Origin: Bryoerythrophyllum caledonicum
Taxonomy: Eukaryota; Streptophyta; Bryopsida; Pottiales; Pottiaceae
Assembly (NCBI GenBank): GCA_963971425.1
Contig: OZ020514.1
Coordinates: 41,205,158-41,269,157 of the forward strand
Length of the DNA stretch: 64,000 bases
Reading direction: 5' to 3'
The first letter of the stretch is position 1; each line of letters opens with the position of its first letter. This document shows positions 1 to 12,019 of this stretch, piece after piece. The notes beneath the pieces were generated by a model. The model made no database searches. It saw only the letters and a list, made by a program, of their open reading frames with translations, and was not told the DNA's origin. The position numbers were made by a program, and so were the translations under genes.

Positions 1-309
1 ACTCGTGTTATTTGTTGTCTCTCCCTTATATTTGCTCTCTCTTATATATTTTGGTTTCCCTAGAGTCTGTAGTTCTATTACCTTACAGTTTATAGCTCCA
101 TCTTAACCCCTAAAGGAACAAGTATCAAAAAGAGGCTTTTTGAAAGTTCGGTCAAGTTCCTACGGTGTGAATTTCCAACATTTCTCTTTAAAAATTTTAC
201 TACAAACGGACGGAAGCTTGTTTTTTTCTCACTTCCTTTCTTCTCATGCCGAGTCGAATGTGCTGCAATTACAGTTTTTTTGTACTTGTTGCTCTTACCA
301 GGTGAGGAG

Positions 310-2012
310 ATGGAAGTCATGGTGGAGGATGTGAGTGAAATTGGAACCGGAAGGTTGAAGAAAAGGATCAAACAGAAAGGTGCTACTCATGATCTTTTGC
401 CAGCTATGATCTCCAAAGACACTTTGGATCAAAGGTTGATAGAAGACTCCGTACGATCTGATATTCAAAATATTGTGATGATAGGAGGTGAAGACAATGG
501 TAACGCGGAATAAAAGGGAAAAATATGGATGGAGAAGAAACCGTTGTTCCAAACGTTCAAACTTTGGAAGGCATGGCTGCAGAAACAATGGATGTTGGCC
601 AAAAACTTCAACGCGGGAAACATTGGAACCAAATTCCAATGACCCAATGATTAACAAGGGTATAATTTCTGGTATTGAAGAAATGCTTCGAACAATGCCA
701 AACAAGGATAAGTTCAAAGAGTTGCTCGACTTGAGTGTTAAGTGAACTGATGCGTGCATTCAAACAATGGAATTTGGTAGCCGGACTGCAAAGTGATTCG
801 AACGAGGCAGCTGAAATGAAAAGAATAGTGAGAGTGGCACGTAATTTGATGGATGGGGCCAAAATTCTTGCAGCAATGGCTTCTTCTCTTCTAGATATGG
901 CTCATGCATTTTCAAGTATAATTCCAAGTGTGCTACGAGCCGCCTATGGCTTCGACACATTGACTTCATGTATAATGCCAATGTTAGAAGAAAGGATCGC
1001 GCTATTACATGTGACTGAATTGGAAAAAGAGGCCGATAAAAATGATGCCCTCACTAGACAACTAAAATGTGAATTGGAAGGGAACAAGCGGCATGTGGAT
1101 GCAAGTAGAAGAGACCTTAAAAAGATGTCGGAGAAGATGAATGTGCCAGTCCTAGAGTCTGGATGTGGTAGTCATTGTAGGCAATGCTGAAACTTCAGAC
1201 AACCTTTATTTTCCTAGTTTGAAAGGAATGATGGAGAGGATGCCTCACCAATCAAATCTAGCAGACCAGCCCAACCTTCTTTTGTTGAATGAGTAGTCAT
1301 GAGTTGAGAGTAGCCAAGTACGGCCAAAAGCGCATGGAAAAGGAAAGGCGATAGTGGAATGTGAGAGGGAGATGGAATTGGTGTCACAGAAGTTGGAGGT
1401 GGCAAATATGAAGAGGGACGAGGCACGAGCCGAACTAGAGACATTGCGGAAGACATTGAGATTAGTGGACGACACACCATGCAACGTTAACACAATGCCT
1501 AGGTTGGATTGGATTCATTGCCTTCAGGATAGAGAGACTATGGTCTCAAAAGCACAACATGATTTCAAAAAATTTGCCGCCGAATCACAAGAATCATGTG
1601 AACTCGTGGATACCTCATTGGAGAGATTCAAGAAATTCATCGCACAAACTATCATCGGAAGGGAAAGAGCAATGGTAATGACTCGACTTTGGAAGTAGAG
1701 GAAGGATGGATGCCCAACAATATCTTCTCATCACATTTTGCGGAATTAAAACAAAGAGTAATCCATACTTGCGATCATGTCCCGACATCCCTCAACGACA
1801 CATGCAGCTTATGCCAAGAACATTTCGGTCCGGAGGGAGCGTATACGTTGGGCCAATGTGGCCATAACTTTCATATTACTTGCATTTCTCCAAGTTTTAT
1901 GATACAATTGGTGTGTCCCATGTGTCGTTCTCCAATTACCAGAAGATTCTACGAAGTGATGGGGATACAAGATGTTATGCCACCGAGGCACGAGTTCAAC
2001 CGATGAAATCTC
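310..2012 (+). pseudogene. Coiled-coil RING-H2 protein gene, broken
   Basis: The end of this stretch (about 1700-2006) encodes a RING-H2 finger: CSLC near 1803, then C-x-H-x2-H-x2-C in QCGHNFHITC near 1856, then CPMC near 1913. RING-H2 fingers usually bind an E2 enzyme in ubiquitin ligases. Upstream, open blocks at 310-513, 620-745, 740-1190 and 1354-1698 lie in different frames; the last two are rich in Lys, Glu and Leu and look like coiled coil (for example EKEADKNDALTRQLKCELEG). The RING block has no ATG at its start and overlaps the end of the previous block in another frame, so frameshifts or unrecognised introns separate the parts. It faces the hAT gene tail to tail. It may be host sequence captured by that element or a decayed host gene. 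The RING call is good; gene structure is uncertain. Confidence 0.6.
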
Positions 2013-2179
2013 CCCTTAGATCAACTTCCGAAGAAATCCCATGATTATCGTGACTGGGAAAAACCACTTATTTGAAATAGTGAGTTTTCTTATAGCCAAT
2101 TATACGAGGAGTATGAGATGGAATGTCATCTATTATTTTGAATGACTCAAGGCTATGAGGTGGAGATAAAGGCGTGAGA

Positions 2180-2840
2180 TTGAAGATGGCGAGCAACAAG
2201 AGTTGTTTTGCCACTACTTTGGGGAGCATTGGAGCACAGAGCACAAGCGTTTCTTCCGATTTCCTCCAAGGAGAGTTGAGAAGAGAGAAGATGGTTTCTG
2301 GCATAATGTCGATGATGGCATTGAGTTGGGAGATGAGTATAAAAAGTACAATCATACTTTAGTTGGAAGAGCCCTACTCCTTGCAAAGTTAAAAGAGGTC
2401 GCAAAACTACGGTGTTCAACAAAAGAGGCTTCTTTTGAAGACATAGAATGTTGTTATTGGGATGCGGTGCAAGCATTTGATCGCATGATTGTGGACATCA
2501 TTGGCTATCGACGGAATGTGCTACAGGAGTCCCAAGGGGAATTGTTGGTGTCATTCTTACAGATTGACGCTTTTATGAACAAGGTGGTGGAATGAATTGA
2601 GAAGGCCATGGAAATCTTTGTAGCCAAAAAGGTGGATCCTAGCGAGAAGCGGAAGAGGGATGATGGCAATGACAGCGTCGATAGTTGGGGTCTGAGATGC
2701 ATAAGGAAATTGCAGTCGTAGATCGAGAGTACCAAGATGGGGAAAGATTACTAGGCAAAGCTAGAGACCGCGAGCTTGTAGTAGCACACGAACGGATGAT
2801 ACGAATGAGCCTTCTTCTTCAAGGCAGTAGAATGGGGTAG
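2180..2840 (+). pseudogene. Unrecognised coding remnant downstream of the RING block
   Basis: Two open blocks, about 2180-2595 and 2596-2735, are in one frame separated by a single stop, followed by a third (2697-2840) in another frame. The first contains FCHYFGEHWSTEHKRFFRF and a helical stretch around LLLAKLKEVAKLR; the second has the basic patch EKRKRDDGND; the third is charged and helical. I do not recognise a family. The strand and closeness to the RING block suggest a later part of the same decayed gene, but no shared motif proves it. 2841-3347 shows no coding signal. Confidence 0.35.
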
Positions 2841-3347
2841 ATGAACGTAAAGCTCAGAGTAGTTGTTGTTGAAGGAATGGTGTGGCAAGAAGTTCGAAGC
2901 ATGCCGTGGTGAGGCAAACTTTTTGAGATAATGGTTTACAATTTGTAAGATACATTTTGTCCACTTGTTAATTCTTCAATTGTATGTGGATGTTAGAAAT
3001 GTTGTAGTGCATCAGGTGAATGCGAGGCAGTGAAATAAATAGAAGTTTACAAACTTGAAGTACATTTGGTATACAACAAGAATGTCATGTTTAAGTCATT
3101 TCGTAGGGGATGACTAAATCCATACACAAAACACAAGACAATAGAATAGCAAAAAAGATGGATATAAAACTTGTGCATATATGAAAAATCTTTATTGGTA
3201 TTCAGAATAAATCCAAAAACCAATTGAGACAGTAGAAGCTTTCAATGCATCCGCAATACGACCATAAAGTTCCATGAACTTGAACTACAATATTTGCAAT
3301 AAAAGTAAGTGCGGTGAACGCATACTACGTAAATGGGCCAAATTTTC

Positions 3348-3896
3348 CTACTCATTCACGTCAATAGGAAGTTCGTAATCGTTGTCTCCTTTGATTTCAG
3401 CTCCACTAGATCCCGAACGATCGTCTTGATAATCGGTGGTGGCTTCTTGTTTGATTCTCAGTTTGATCGACAATGATTGAATGGTTTTGAATCTCTTGCA
3501 AGTTTCAATGACATCAGTGGGATTACTAGGTCGCGCGGGAAAAAATGGATGCATGGGAGCTTTACGTTTCTTCGTGGTGTTTGTAGGCCACTGAGGTTGT
3601 TATCCTAAACCTCTCTAAACCTCGGCATGATGTATGAAGAGCTTAGACAGAGGTACATCCCCATCACTGGGTATGTCATCGGATTGGCGTTGCGCTGTTC
3701 CGGGTCGCACATGTTTTGAAAGGGACACCAAACCATGGGAGGATTTCAAATTGGTTGTAGTGACTCTTGCAAGAAGGGTTCCAAACAGAGACCGCGAGGC
3801 GCAACTATGCAAGGACGGTTGATCCTTAGAGGAAGACGCCTTCTTCTCTGTGACGTGAATGGGGCTCCTTGTATCGCCGTAAGCACCGCCCTCCAT
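3348..3896 (-). other. Small reading frames beyond the hAT gene
   Basis: Two minus-strand open blocks (3554-3348 and 3896-3615) lie just past the hAT C-terminus. The first ends in an acidic stretch (SSGAEIKGDNDYELPIDVNE) that could be an extended hAT tail or a last exon. The second has no recognisable motif. A role as 3' exons of the hAT gene is possible but unsupported by motifs. Confidence 0.25.
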
Positions 3897-4179
3897 AGTT
3901 TTCTCCCCAAAAACAAGCGTGTCGTCTAGGAATGGCTTTTTTGTTGTTTGCTACAGATTTTCCGCAAGTGCGAGATCGTGGTGCTTGCCTTCCTCAACAT
4001 TCTTCATTGAGAGCCCTTGTGTTTTTTGCCCGTATAGTGCTGTTGCACGTGAGGATGATAAATCTTCTCCTCCCTTGTCCTTTGTGTCTTCCGGAAGTGG
4101 AGCTGGTCCATGACGAAGGATATTATTGCTATTGACCATGCCGTCTCCATTCAAGTACCGTGCTATGGGCAACAAGTCA

Positions 4180-6317
4180 TCTTCTTTTTCTGCAAGAACG
4201 TCGTCATCGACAAAATCATACTCGGTGATTGGCAAGGGCACCCGTGCTTGAATCTTGAGAGTATTCTGGGTCATCTGACTCACCTGGTTGTGGATCCTTT
4301 AAATCCAAGTTTTTTCGTACCACCTCTTTTCATTGGTCAACTTTGCATTCGCGAGCAACTTCGAGTTCGTTTACTCAAAGACCAAGTCATCAACCCTTTC
4401 CGGTAATAATTGATTCCGTTTCTTCTCATGGACGAAAGAGTAGCTACTCCAATTGCGTTCGCTAGAAGAAGATGACAGTGTCTGCACTAGTATTCTCTTT
4501 GCAATCGGTGCACGGAGTTTTCCACAAGCATCTTCAAAATCCCACCTAGCATACGGAGAACATTTTTGGTCCTTAGGATCCAACATGTCATGGAATGGTA
4601 CATTCTTGTTTTGAAATGCTATAAACTCGTTCACCACGTCCGAGTAAGTCTTAGGAGTACATAGCTTTCGTAGTACTCGTTTGCATGCCGTGATGACATC
4701 CGGATCATCGGCCAACTCTTCGTCATGGAGTAAATAAGGATTGAGAAGTGCACCGGCGGAATGTAAATCCGTTGTCATCATTTGTTTCCGTGCATAGAAC
4801 TCGTCCTCAGCGATGACCGGTAAGTCGCCATAAAGACAAAATGGTTCTTTACGCAACGCCAAAACATGCATCTCGAGATGACAAAGGACGTGCAAAACCT
4901 TGGGCATATAAGGTTCCTTGGCATTGAATTCCCAAAGCGCATACACTACAAAGGCTACCATCTCCTGGAAGTTTGTGCACCGCTCCCAAAAGCGCTCATC
5001 TAGAACCACTCTTTTGATGCTCCGAGAGATCACTAGTGTATCTCTAGCCAAGAGTGACTTCTTTGAGGCATATGCGCGCCATTTACGATCAACAACAGTT
5101 TGCTCTAATGATTCCTTGACCTTCAAGAGGTGATCTATCATTGTGAAGTTACATACAAATCTTGTTTGTCCGGGCATCAATAGGCTGAACTTTGCCTCGT
5201 GTTTACGAAACACGTCGAGGGGCATTGCCGATTCTTGACAAACGTAACCAAGAACTTGGCCTTATCGAGAGTTTCTTTTATCCATGTTGCCTTCCTCCAG
5301 TTCTTTAACAATAAGTCTATGGCATGCGCGGCACATCCTTGAATGTATATGTGTGGATATTTCTTGACGACTAATTCTGAGGCATTGAGCATTACTGGAG
5401 CATTGTCAGTACACCTGAATAATGTTATGGGGGCTTACTTGTTCAATGAACTTAAACATGATAGATGCCACGTACGCAACGTTCTTTTCTTTGCTCATAG
5501 TATCTACGGCTCCCAAGAAGAGCTCTCCAGCACGAGACACAAGCATTGCATTGCACAAAGGGCGACTAGTCACAGATGTCCACCCATCCAGGCCAAGGGT
5601 TCCTCAAAACTTTCAAACACTTCCAAATAGTCTTTTATTAAGTTGTGCTTCCAAATCAGCCTTCGCTTGTCCCAACAACCTTGTTCGAATGTCATGGTAA
5701 GAACGTGGGACATATGGTTTTTTGAAAGACGCAGTCTTCGTCACAACTTCCTTAAACGCAGCATTCTGTGCTACAGCAAACGGCGAGTTTGCTTTGTAGA
5801 AAAACTTCGCCCACACTTTGTCTAGCTTCTGCCGCTCCACTTCTTGAAAGCTATCTTCGATCACGGATTGCCTTACTAATCTAGGGAAGGTGGCACCTAC
5901 ACTCCCTTGTTTGATGAAGTCGTGGAAGGAAGAGGTCGTTTCAACTCTAGTTGATGGTAAAATCATGGGAGAAGCTTGAGTGGACCCTACACAAAAGTCT
6001 TTACCATTGGACTTGGACGTGCTATATTCTAAGGCAGACGCAAATTTCAATGATGAAGTGGGGTAATGTTCGGAGAAAGGTTCTCCATTATGTTTCAGGT
6101 AGTGGCCACCACAATTTTTAAATAAAGTCTGTACACGGATCGTCAATTTGGTGCAGAGGCCAACATTGCTGTTGTGCTTGCCTGGGAGTTCTTCGTACCC
6201 GAGATGACTAAGTTGTTGTATTAGCCTTTTTGCAAAAATGCGATGACAAAGATTGCATTGGAAGGAGTCAATATTCTTACCTTGTACTTCAGTGATTTCC
6301 ATATAACAAAAGACCAA
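4180..6317 (-). pseudogene. hAT-family transposase (DUF659 type), decayed
   Basis: Reading from 6317 downwards: a BED-like zinc finger (FQCNLCHRIFAKR, then HL and VGLCTKL); a DUF659-like start (FKKPYVPRSYHDIRTRLL) near 5690; DUF659 continuation at 5392-5177 with KKYPHIYIQGCAAHAIDLLL and ETLDKAKFLV; then 5225-4371 ending in the hAT dimerisation motif SSSSSERNWSSYSFVHEKKR. An acidic tail (ITEYDFVDDDVLAEKEDD) follows in another frame near 4220. The protein would cut and paste DNA and leave 8-bp target repeats in this superfamily. The parts are in at least three frames, with breaks near 5.6, 5.2 and 4.3 kb, so the copy is inactive. I could not define its terminal inverted repeats. Family assignment is strong. 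Confidence 0.85.
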
Positions 6318-6684
6318 GGTTTGGTGGCCATTTTGATGGCTATAATATCGAGAAATGAACGAACCTGATAGATAGTATGTGGAAGAAATATCAGGAGTTC
6401 CTAAAGAAACTCTGATATTGAAGACTTTCGAACTTGATGATTACCAAGCAATGGATACATAGTGCAGCTCAAAGCTCTTGTTAAACAAAAGTTTAGAAGT
6501 GAAGTGAGGCTCCATGTGTTGTTTTCTTTATATTCGCGGTGATCATGTCCGTTGGGACATGGGAGGATGTCAATCTACTAGCGGACGAGGTCGAGGGATC
6601 GGTCGGCGAAACGGCGGCTGTCAGATGGTCCTTTGTGCGATCTAGAGAGTGCGGATAGCCGGGCGAACGGCAGACGATGAATGC

Positions 6685-6830
6685 CGGTCGCCCCAAACGG
6701 ACAACCGTGCGGTCGGCCGCGGCGAACGGTGGACGGCGGCCGCCCCAAGCGGACGGCCATGCGGTCGGCCGCGGAGGACGGCGGACGGCCGTTGCAATAA
6801 GTGGACGGGCAGTCGGCCTGAGTAGCGGAC
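6685..6830. repeat. GC-rich tandem repeat, unit about 50 bp, three copies
   Basis: Copies begin near 6685, 6738 and 6787 with GGTCGCCCCAAACGG, GGCCGCCCCAAGCGG and a diverged third version; each includes GCGGTCGGCC-like and GGACGGC segments. The surrounding 6580-6910 is far richer in G+C than its neighbours and full of CGGACGG. It could be subterminal repeats of the adjacent hAT element or a small minisatellite. Confidence 0.6.
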
Positions 6831-6839
6831 GGCTATTTA

Positions 6840-7871
6840 CCCCTTGGTAAACTGACCAAAGTGGTTATGTCACCGGACCTCCTCATGGGGTCGAGGACGT
6901 CCTCTGTCCGGACGACCAGACATCATGAACGTCAAGCGTCCTGACAACACAATATAAAATTGAGACTCAATCTCGATTGAAAATGCTAAATAATCTAGCC
7001 GTATCATGGACTGTTGAATTCATTTTGTATGAAATTGAATATCATATTCAATTGTGTGTGTAAAGGAAATAGATGATAAAAAATGTACCAAGATATGGAG
7101 CATATTACCTAAGAAAAACTAATACATCCAAAAAAAAATCATTGCGAGAATAAAATTACTGCGTGAAAGTAGAAGCGGTAATATATTTGAAAACCCCTCT
7201 AAGTTGGGTTTAAAATTGGACTAAAATACACACTCATTTAAATTCCACCTAGAATACATACCTTTTCATTTGAAGAGAAATAATTACCAATTTCAAGAGA
7301 TTATACTATTTCTAAACAACAAGGTCGTTGTAATACCTAGCGTTGAAAAGTTAGCATGTATTGTAGCAATCCATTCAATAGTTGCTATCAATAGAAAGTA
7401 TCGATGCATCAAGGATAAATGTACAATTAATGACACTCACAATGTAGACTGCCTCTTATACATCAATGATGAAACAAAATTCTCGACTCTGTTGTATAAT
7501 ATTGAAAGCAACACAATACATCACTACATGGAACTACAACCACTAATCTAATTCTATCTACAAATATGCTATGCGCACATTCAAAGTCTTCAATTCCATC
7601 CTATAGATACAAGTTCACCACATACTTTATAGGATATCCATTACAGAGGAACAAAAAATCAAATAAGAACATGCATTCCCACCTATTTTATATTGGTAAA
7701 ATAACTCCAGTCCCCAAAAACCACAAACTCCGTTGAAATCTATAATTCAGCTAAAGATGCCTTGATTATGTCCACCTGTGATTTTGGAAGCTTTAACTTA
7801 GAGGAGCTTGTGTTTCCAGGCAACCTAGGCTTCGAAGCCGTTAAAATACAATCTGTATACACCCAGATTGG
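6840..7871. other. Non-coding interval between hAT and Unit I
   Basis: AT-rich sequence with no recognisable coding. One 93-codon frame at 7270-7551 has AT-driven composition and no motif. The left end of Unit I probably lies here, but I found no terminal repeat. Confidence 0.4.
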
Positions 7872-10552
7872 TTAAGATTCAATTTCTTCAATCCAATTAT
7901 TTCCATGATTAGAATCCCACCCTCGGTACATTTCCACATCCACATGACGTTGGGATGCAGGTTTAAAGTATTTCACTTTAATCTCATGAGAATGTTCACG
8001 ATCCGGATGTGGATTAGTAAATGCCAAGGCAATCCAAAATGGGCGCAAATCCCCATCAGCAGAACGCACCGCAAGTACATAGCCTTCGTACACATCTCTA
8101 CCGACTTGAAATGATAGAAGGGAATAATGACGTTGTTGTCCAATGAATGGAGGGTCCTCTGCATACTCCTCCTTCAACGATCCATCAATCTCATATTCAT
8201 CCTCCATAGATGGAGCATATCTAGATACTGGCCACAATCCCTCTCGTAGGAGAGGCGATTCTTCCAAAGGCACCTCGAGGGAAGCCTTAACACCTCTCCA
8301 ATAGTACATAATATGCTCGTTCTTCCTCCTATATTCAGCTGAGAGATCCTCGTTAGCCGTAGGTTCCTAAAGACTTAGAAACCCAGGGATACCCTTCAGA
8401 ACCTCATCCTAATTCTCATGACGTCGCGGAATGAGAAGAAGTGGCTGTCCAGGAGGCAAAATTGGCCTACCATCTGTCGTCACTTTCCACAACTGAATTC
8501 CTCCATCCTCCTCGGGCAACCAATCCCTATCTGTACAAAGAATTTTGTACTGCATCTTTGGCAATCCATCTGAGCCCTTGTAGAACTTGAATTGTTGGCC
8601 CTTTGTGTGACCCTTGAGGGCCTCTTTGCCAATGCACAAATATCCTTCTAAAAAGCCCTTGAAATCGGGCACCTCTTCAATGAGGTGTGGAATAACTGGC
8701 ATTTTCTCAGCATCCATGAATGATTTCATCAAGAGTGTAATCGTTGGATAGCTATTTGACTTGAGTTTGGAACTCCATCTCCCAAACATTGCGTCAATAT
8801 CCTCGTGAGTATGACCAACAAGTAAGAAGTTGACATACACTTCACGGAAAATACCCATATGAACGAGGAGTGTTAAAAAAGCGAACGCAAATCTATTTTT
8901 ATTGTTCCCTGTGGCATTATCCAACTGCATTTGGAGAATTGGAGGTAATTGTTTCGCAGGAACAGGTTCAACCGGTGGAGCAACAAGGGATCCAAAACAC
9001 ACGTTAGCATCCGCAAGCACAACCTCAAAGAGAGGAGAAGCTCTTCCTCCCAAAAATAATTCACGAGAAGAATACACCGGTGGACTCTCTAAGTCCCGAA
9101 GTAACTTCGCAATGGATCCAACACTGTGGTTCGAGCCGGTGGGGAAGATGTCAAGACTATAATGGGCATAAGGAACATCTCCATGTCCATGCGCAATCAT
9201 TCCAGTTACGGCCACAGGTAGTTTCATGAAGGACTCCGTCGCTTTATTCTTGTGAGAAAAATGAGGAGATGCGGTTTTGCTATGGTCCATTTTATCATGG
9301 ATGATGCACACAACCTCATTAGGTTTTTCTTTTGAGTTCTTCCGGTTTGCATAATATAAAATATGATGAGTCTGTTGAGAGGCTTGATGTAACTGCAATT
9401 TGACTTCCCACATTTTGTATGAGGAGGACCCCCGTGTACAAACCTTTTTTAATTGCTTGAGTTGGTCGCATCTTCCGCAGCGAGCAAAGTTGTCACCAAG
9501 CTTCTTCGTAGAGTATTGTTCAAATTCAGAGCTTCGAATTCGACTAAGACCAGACAAAGATATTGGTTTCAGGCCAAATCTTGAATTCACCTCATTTACT
9601 TTGGGCAACAGTGCACTCTTTTGAAAAGAAGGAGGAAGGTGTTTGGAGACCACCTTCTCCCCTGTGCCAAGTATAGTAGTCTTATTAGGACAGTGATCAA
9701 CAACATCATCAAGTATATCATGTAGAGTAGCAATTGCTTGTAGGGTATGAGTCCAAGGCCTTTTTGAACCAGTATTGCCGTGTGTCCCTACCCGCATCCC
9801 ATCCTTTGCCTCTCGTTTGTACCGGTAGAATGTGGCTTGGCTAACCCCCATGATAGTACACCATGCATTTTGGCATACATCAATTCCATTAAGCGTCACC
9901 ACATGGTTGCCATTGGAATCCATGTGGATCTGCCTATGTACATCAAACCAAACATGTTTCTGAAAGAAAACACCTCCAAAGTCACGGTAAATTTGGGAGC
10001 GAAGTACAAAAATTGAACACCGTGGAAATTGTTGAGTACAATTTCTTGGACAACTGACGGTGCTTGCAACAGACTTGATCGATTGTAAGTAAGAAGTACT
10101 TCCTTCTTTGGTCGGAAAGGACCCTCTACCCTCTGACGAGTGGTTTCGTATTGTCGAACGCCTACTCTAGATCCGCGACGAAATACTTTAAGAGCTGCAT
10201 TGTAAATGCTAGTTTGCTCTTGGTCATACAAACTCACATTACAAAGGAAGACCTGTCGAGTTGGCCATGCTCGGAGGGCAAATATCCAATTCAATGGAAT
10301 TTCATTCTCGTCTAAGTATTGAGCAATTATAATAGCAACACGATCATCTCGAAGTGGACGACCACCAGTTTCAGGAACAAATCCAGAATCAACACTTTGT
10401 CAAAGTCCAATTCCAACATCACCCGCAGATGTGTTTTTAAGGATAACGTGCTTTGAGAACCACGACAAGCGAGGAATATCCCCAAATGCAGCAACACTTG
10501 GAGGTAAGATAGGTGGAACTCGAACTACACAATCATATGAGCGTTCTTCCAT
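7872..10552 (-). pseudogene. Unit I RNase H/DDE-like (DUF7869-type) gene
   Basis: The longest open part, 9923-8409, encodes 504 residues. Three acidic blocks resemble a DDE/RNase H core: HDKMDHSKTASP (about residue 208), QMQLDNATGNNKNRF (about 333) and LLVGHTHEDIDAMFGRWS (about 367). This pattern matches what I recall of DUF7869-type proteins; a transposase role is inferred. The homologue at 41.2-43.9 kb aligns throughout and shows that the protein begins upstream, near an ATG at 10552, so the Met at 9923 is internal. The C-terminal part (8309-7872) is in the same frame, separated by two stops, and contains a conserved segment around LRPFWIALAFTNP. With another stop near 10.4 kb and a frame change near 10.0 kb, this copy looks inactive. 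Confidence 0.7.
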
Positions 10553-10658
10553 CTTCCAGATATCACAATGAAAAGAACAGAGGGTTAGTTATCCAGTTAA
10601 TCGGCATATTTGTAAAGGATGGATCCTAAGAGAGGAGACAGACACAAATAAGATATGC

Positions 10659-11493
10659 TTATCCTCGACACGAGGATAATTCGAGATATTAAATATTTCA
10701 ACATTGAATTAGGAGAACATTCAATAATACCATTGTCAGGTATAACAACACACTCATGACTCAAACCTGGAGAAAACACACCAAATATACATAACACTTC
10801 AAACGAAGATCAACATTCAAAAAATTATTTATCAAATCCGGATCTGTTAAAATACCTCGTTAAATATGAAATTGCAAGGAACAAATCTTTTTTTATGATA
10901 ATAAAACAGACAGCATGAAGCCTCAGTGTGTTATCCTCAACTCGAGGATAGACGTGCAAATGAGAACTGAAAGACATGAGTGCATGAATGACATAGGCAT
11001 ATCACCACCTTACATAAATTTAAAAATCTGACGGTCTTAACTCAACATGCGTCTTCGATGACATTTAACTCGTTCTCTGTCATCCCCAATTTGAGAATAA
11101 CCATCATAAATTAAGTGATCCACTTATCAAATGTCATACTTTTGATATCCTTGACTCGAGGATAACACACAGGTAGAATATACCACCCATACTGGGCAAA
11201 GTCTGACGTGACATCAAATCCTGATTCAGCTGATGAATTCATAATTTACTCATTGTAATTTCATTGAATTCCAACGAATCAACATCCGTTATCCTCGAGT
11301 TGAGGACAGTTGTTCTTTCAATTTCATTCGCCTTTTTCTTACAGTACTCTATACTTTGGAGTTGGTGATTTCGAATGAACCAAGATTCAATAGTTCTATT
11401 CTCGAGTCGAGGATAAACCTCATAAGTAATGTCCTATAAGTGATGGATTTGATTCGATTATGTGAGTTCAGGTTATCGTCAATCCAAGGATAA
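10659..11493. repeat. Unit I palindromes, promoter cluster (six sites)
   Basis: Sites at 10659-10679, 10931-10950, 11146-11165, 11289-11307, 11398-11415 and 11473-11493 match half-site TTATCCTCGA, a centre base, then its reverse complement, with some mismatches. They lie upstream of the minus-strand gene, spaced about 80-270 bp apart, in sequence with no other repeat structure. Confidence 0.9.
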
Positions 11494-11963
11494 TAGTGCT
11501 ATAGTGATTCCGTAATATGCGGAGTGTCACAGATAGAGATTTTGTTTAGAGACAAACAAGAACCGCCGAAATGGTCAATAATACTGAATAACGTGCGATG
11601 GGGAGACCCATACTCTTGCACAGAAAGCAGAGGAGAAAACATTGAAATGGCCTATGCGACACAGGCAAATAGAAAATGAAAATGATTTCAACCAACCAGC
11701 AAGAAATACAACCACATAAGAAATACAACCACACTTTCACTCCTGCCCTAAAAAACTATCCAAAACATTCGTGTCCCAAAGAAGGACCTGGAATAATAAA
11801 AGCCAGTTCAGTATCTTACTGAGCCGCGGCAAGAGCTGAAGCACGGAAGTGGAAGCGGAGGCGAGGCATAGAGAGCTTCAGAAGAGGGAAGAGTTCGAAA
11901 TGAGTTTTTCCAGGGGAAAGTCAGAATGTTGTTCTGGACTTCGGTGCAAATAAAACGGAGGTG

Positions 11964-12014
11964 GGCGGGAAACTTGAAAGACTTTTTCCAATGGCTGCAT
12001 TTTTGGGCGGGAAA
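11964..12014. promoter_or_regulatory. Two E2F-type sites in the Unit I divergent region
   Basis: GGCGGGAAA occurs at 11964-11972 and 12006-12014; its reverse complement TTTCCCGCC is a textbook E2F/DP site. Two perfect sites 42 bp apart in an AT-rich stretch are unlikely by chance, and related sites sit in the same place in Units II and III. This suggests expression in S phase. Confidence 0.6.
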
Positions 12015-12019
12015 ACAAT

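Noticed and set aside
7270-7551. 93-codon frame as a gene
   Set aside because: AT-driven composition, no motif, no homologous block in Unit III.
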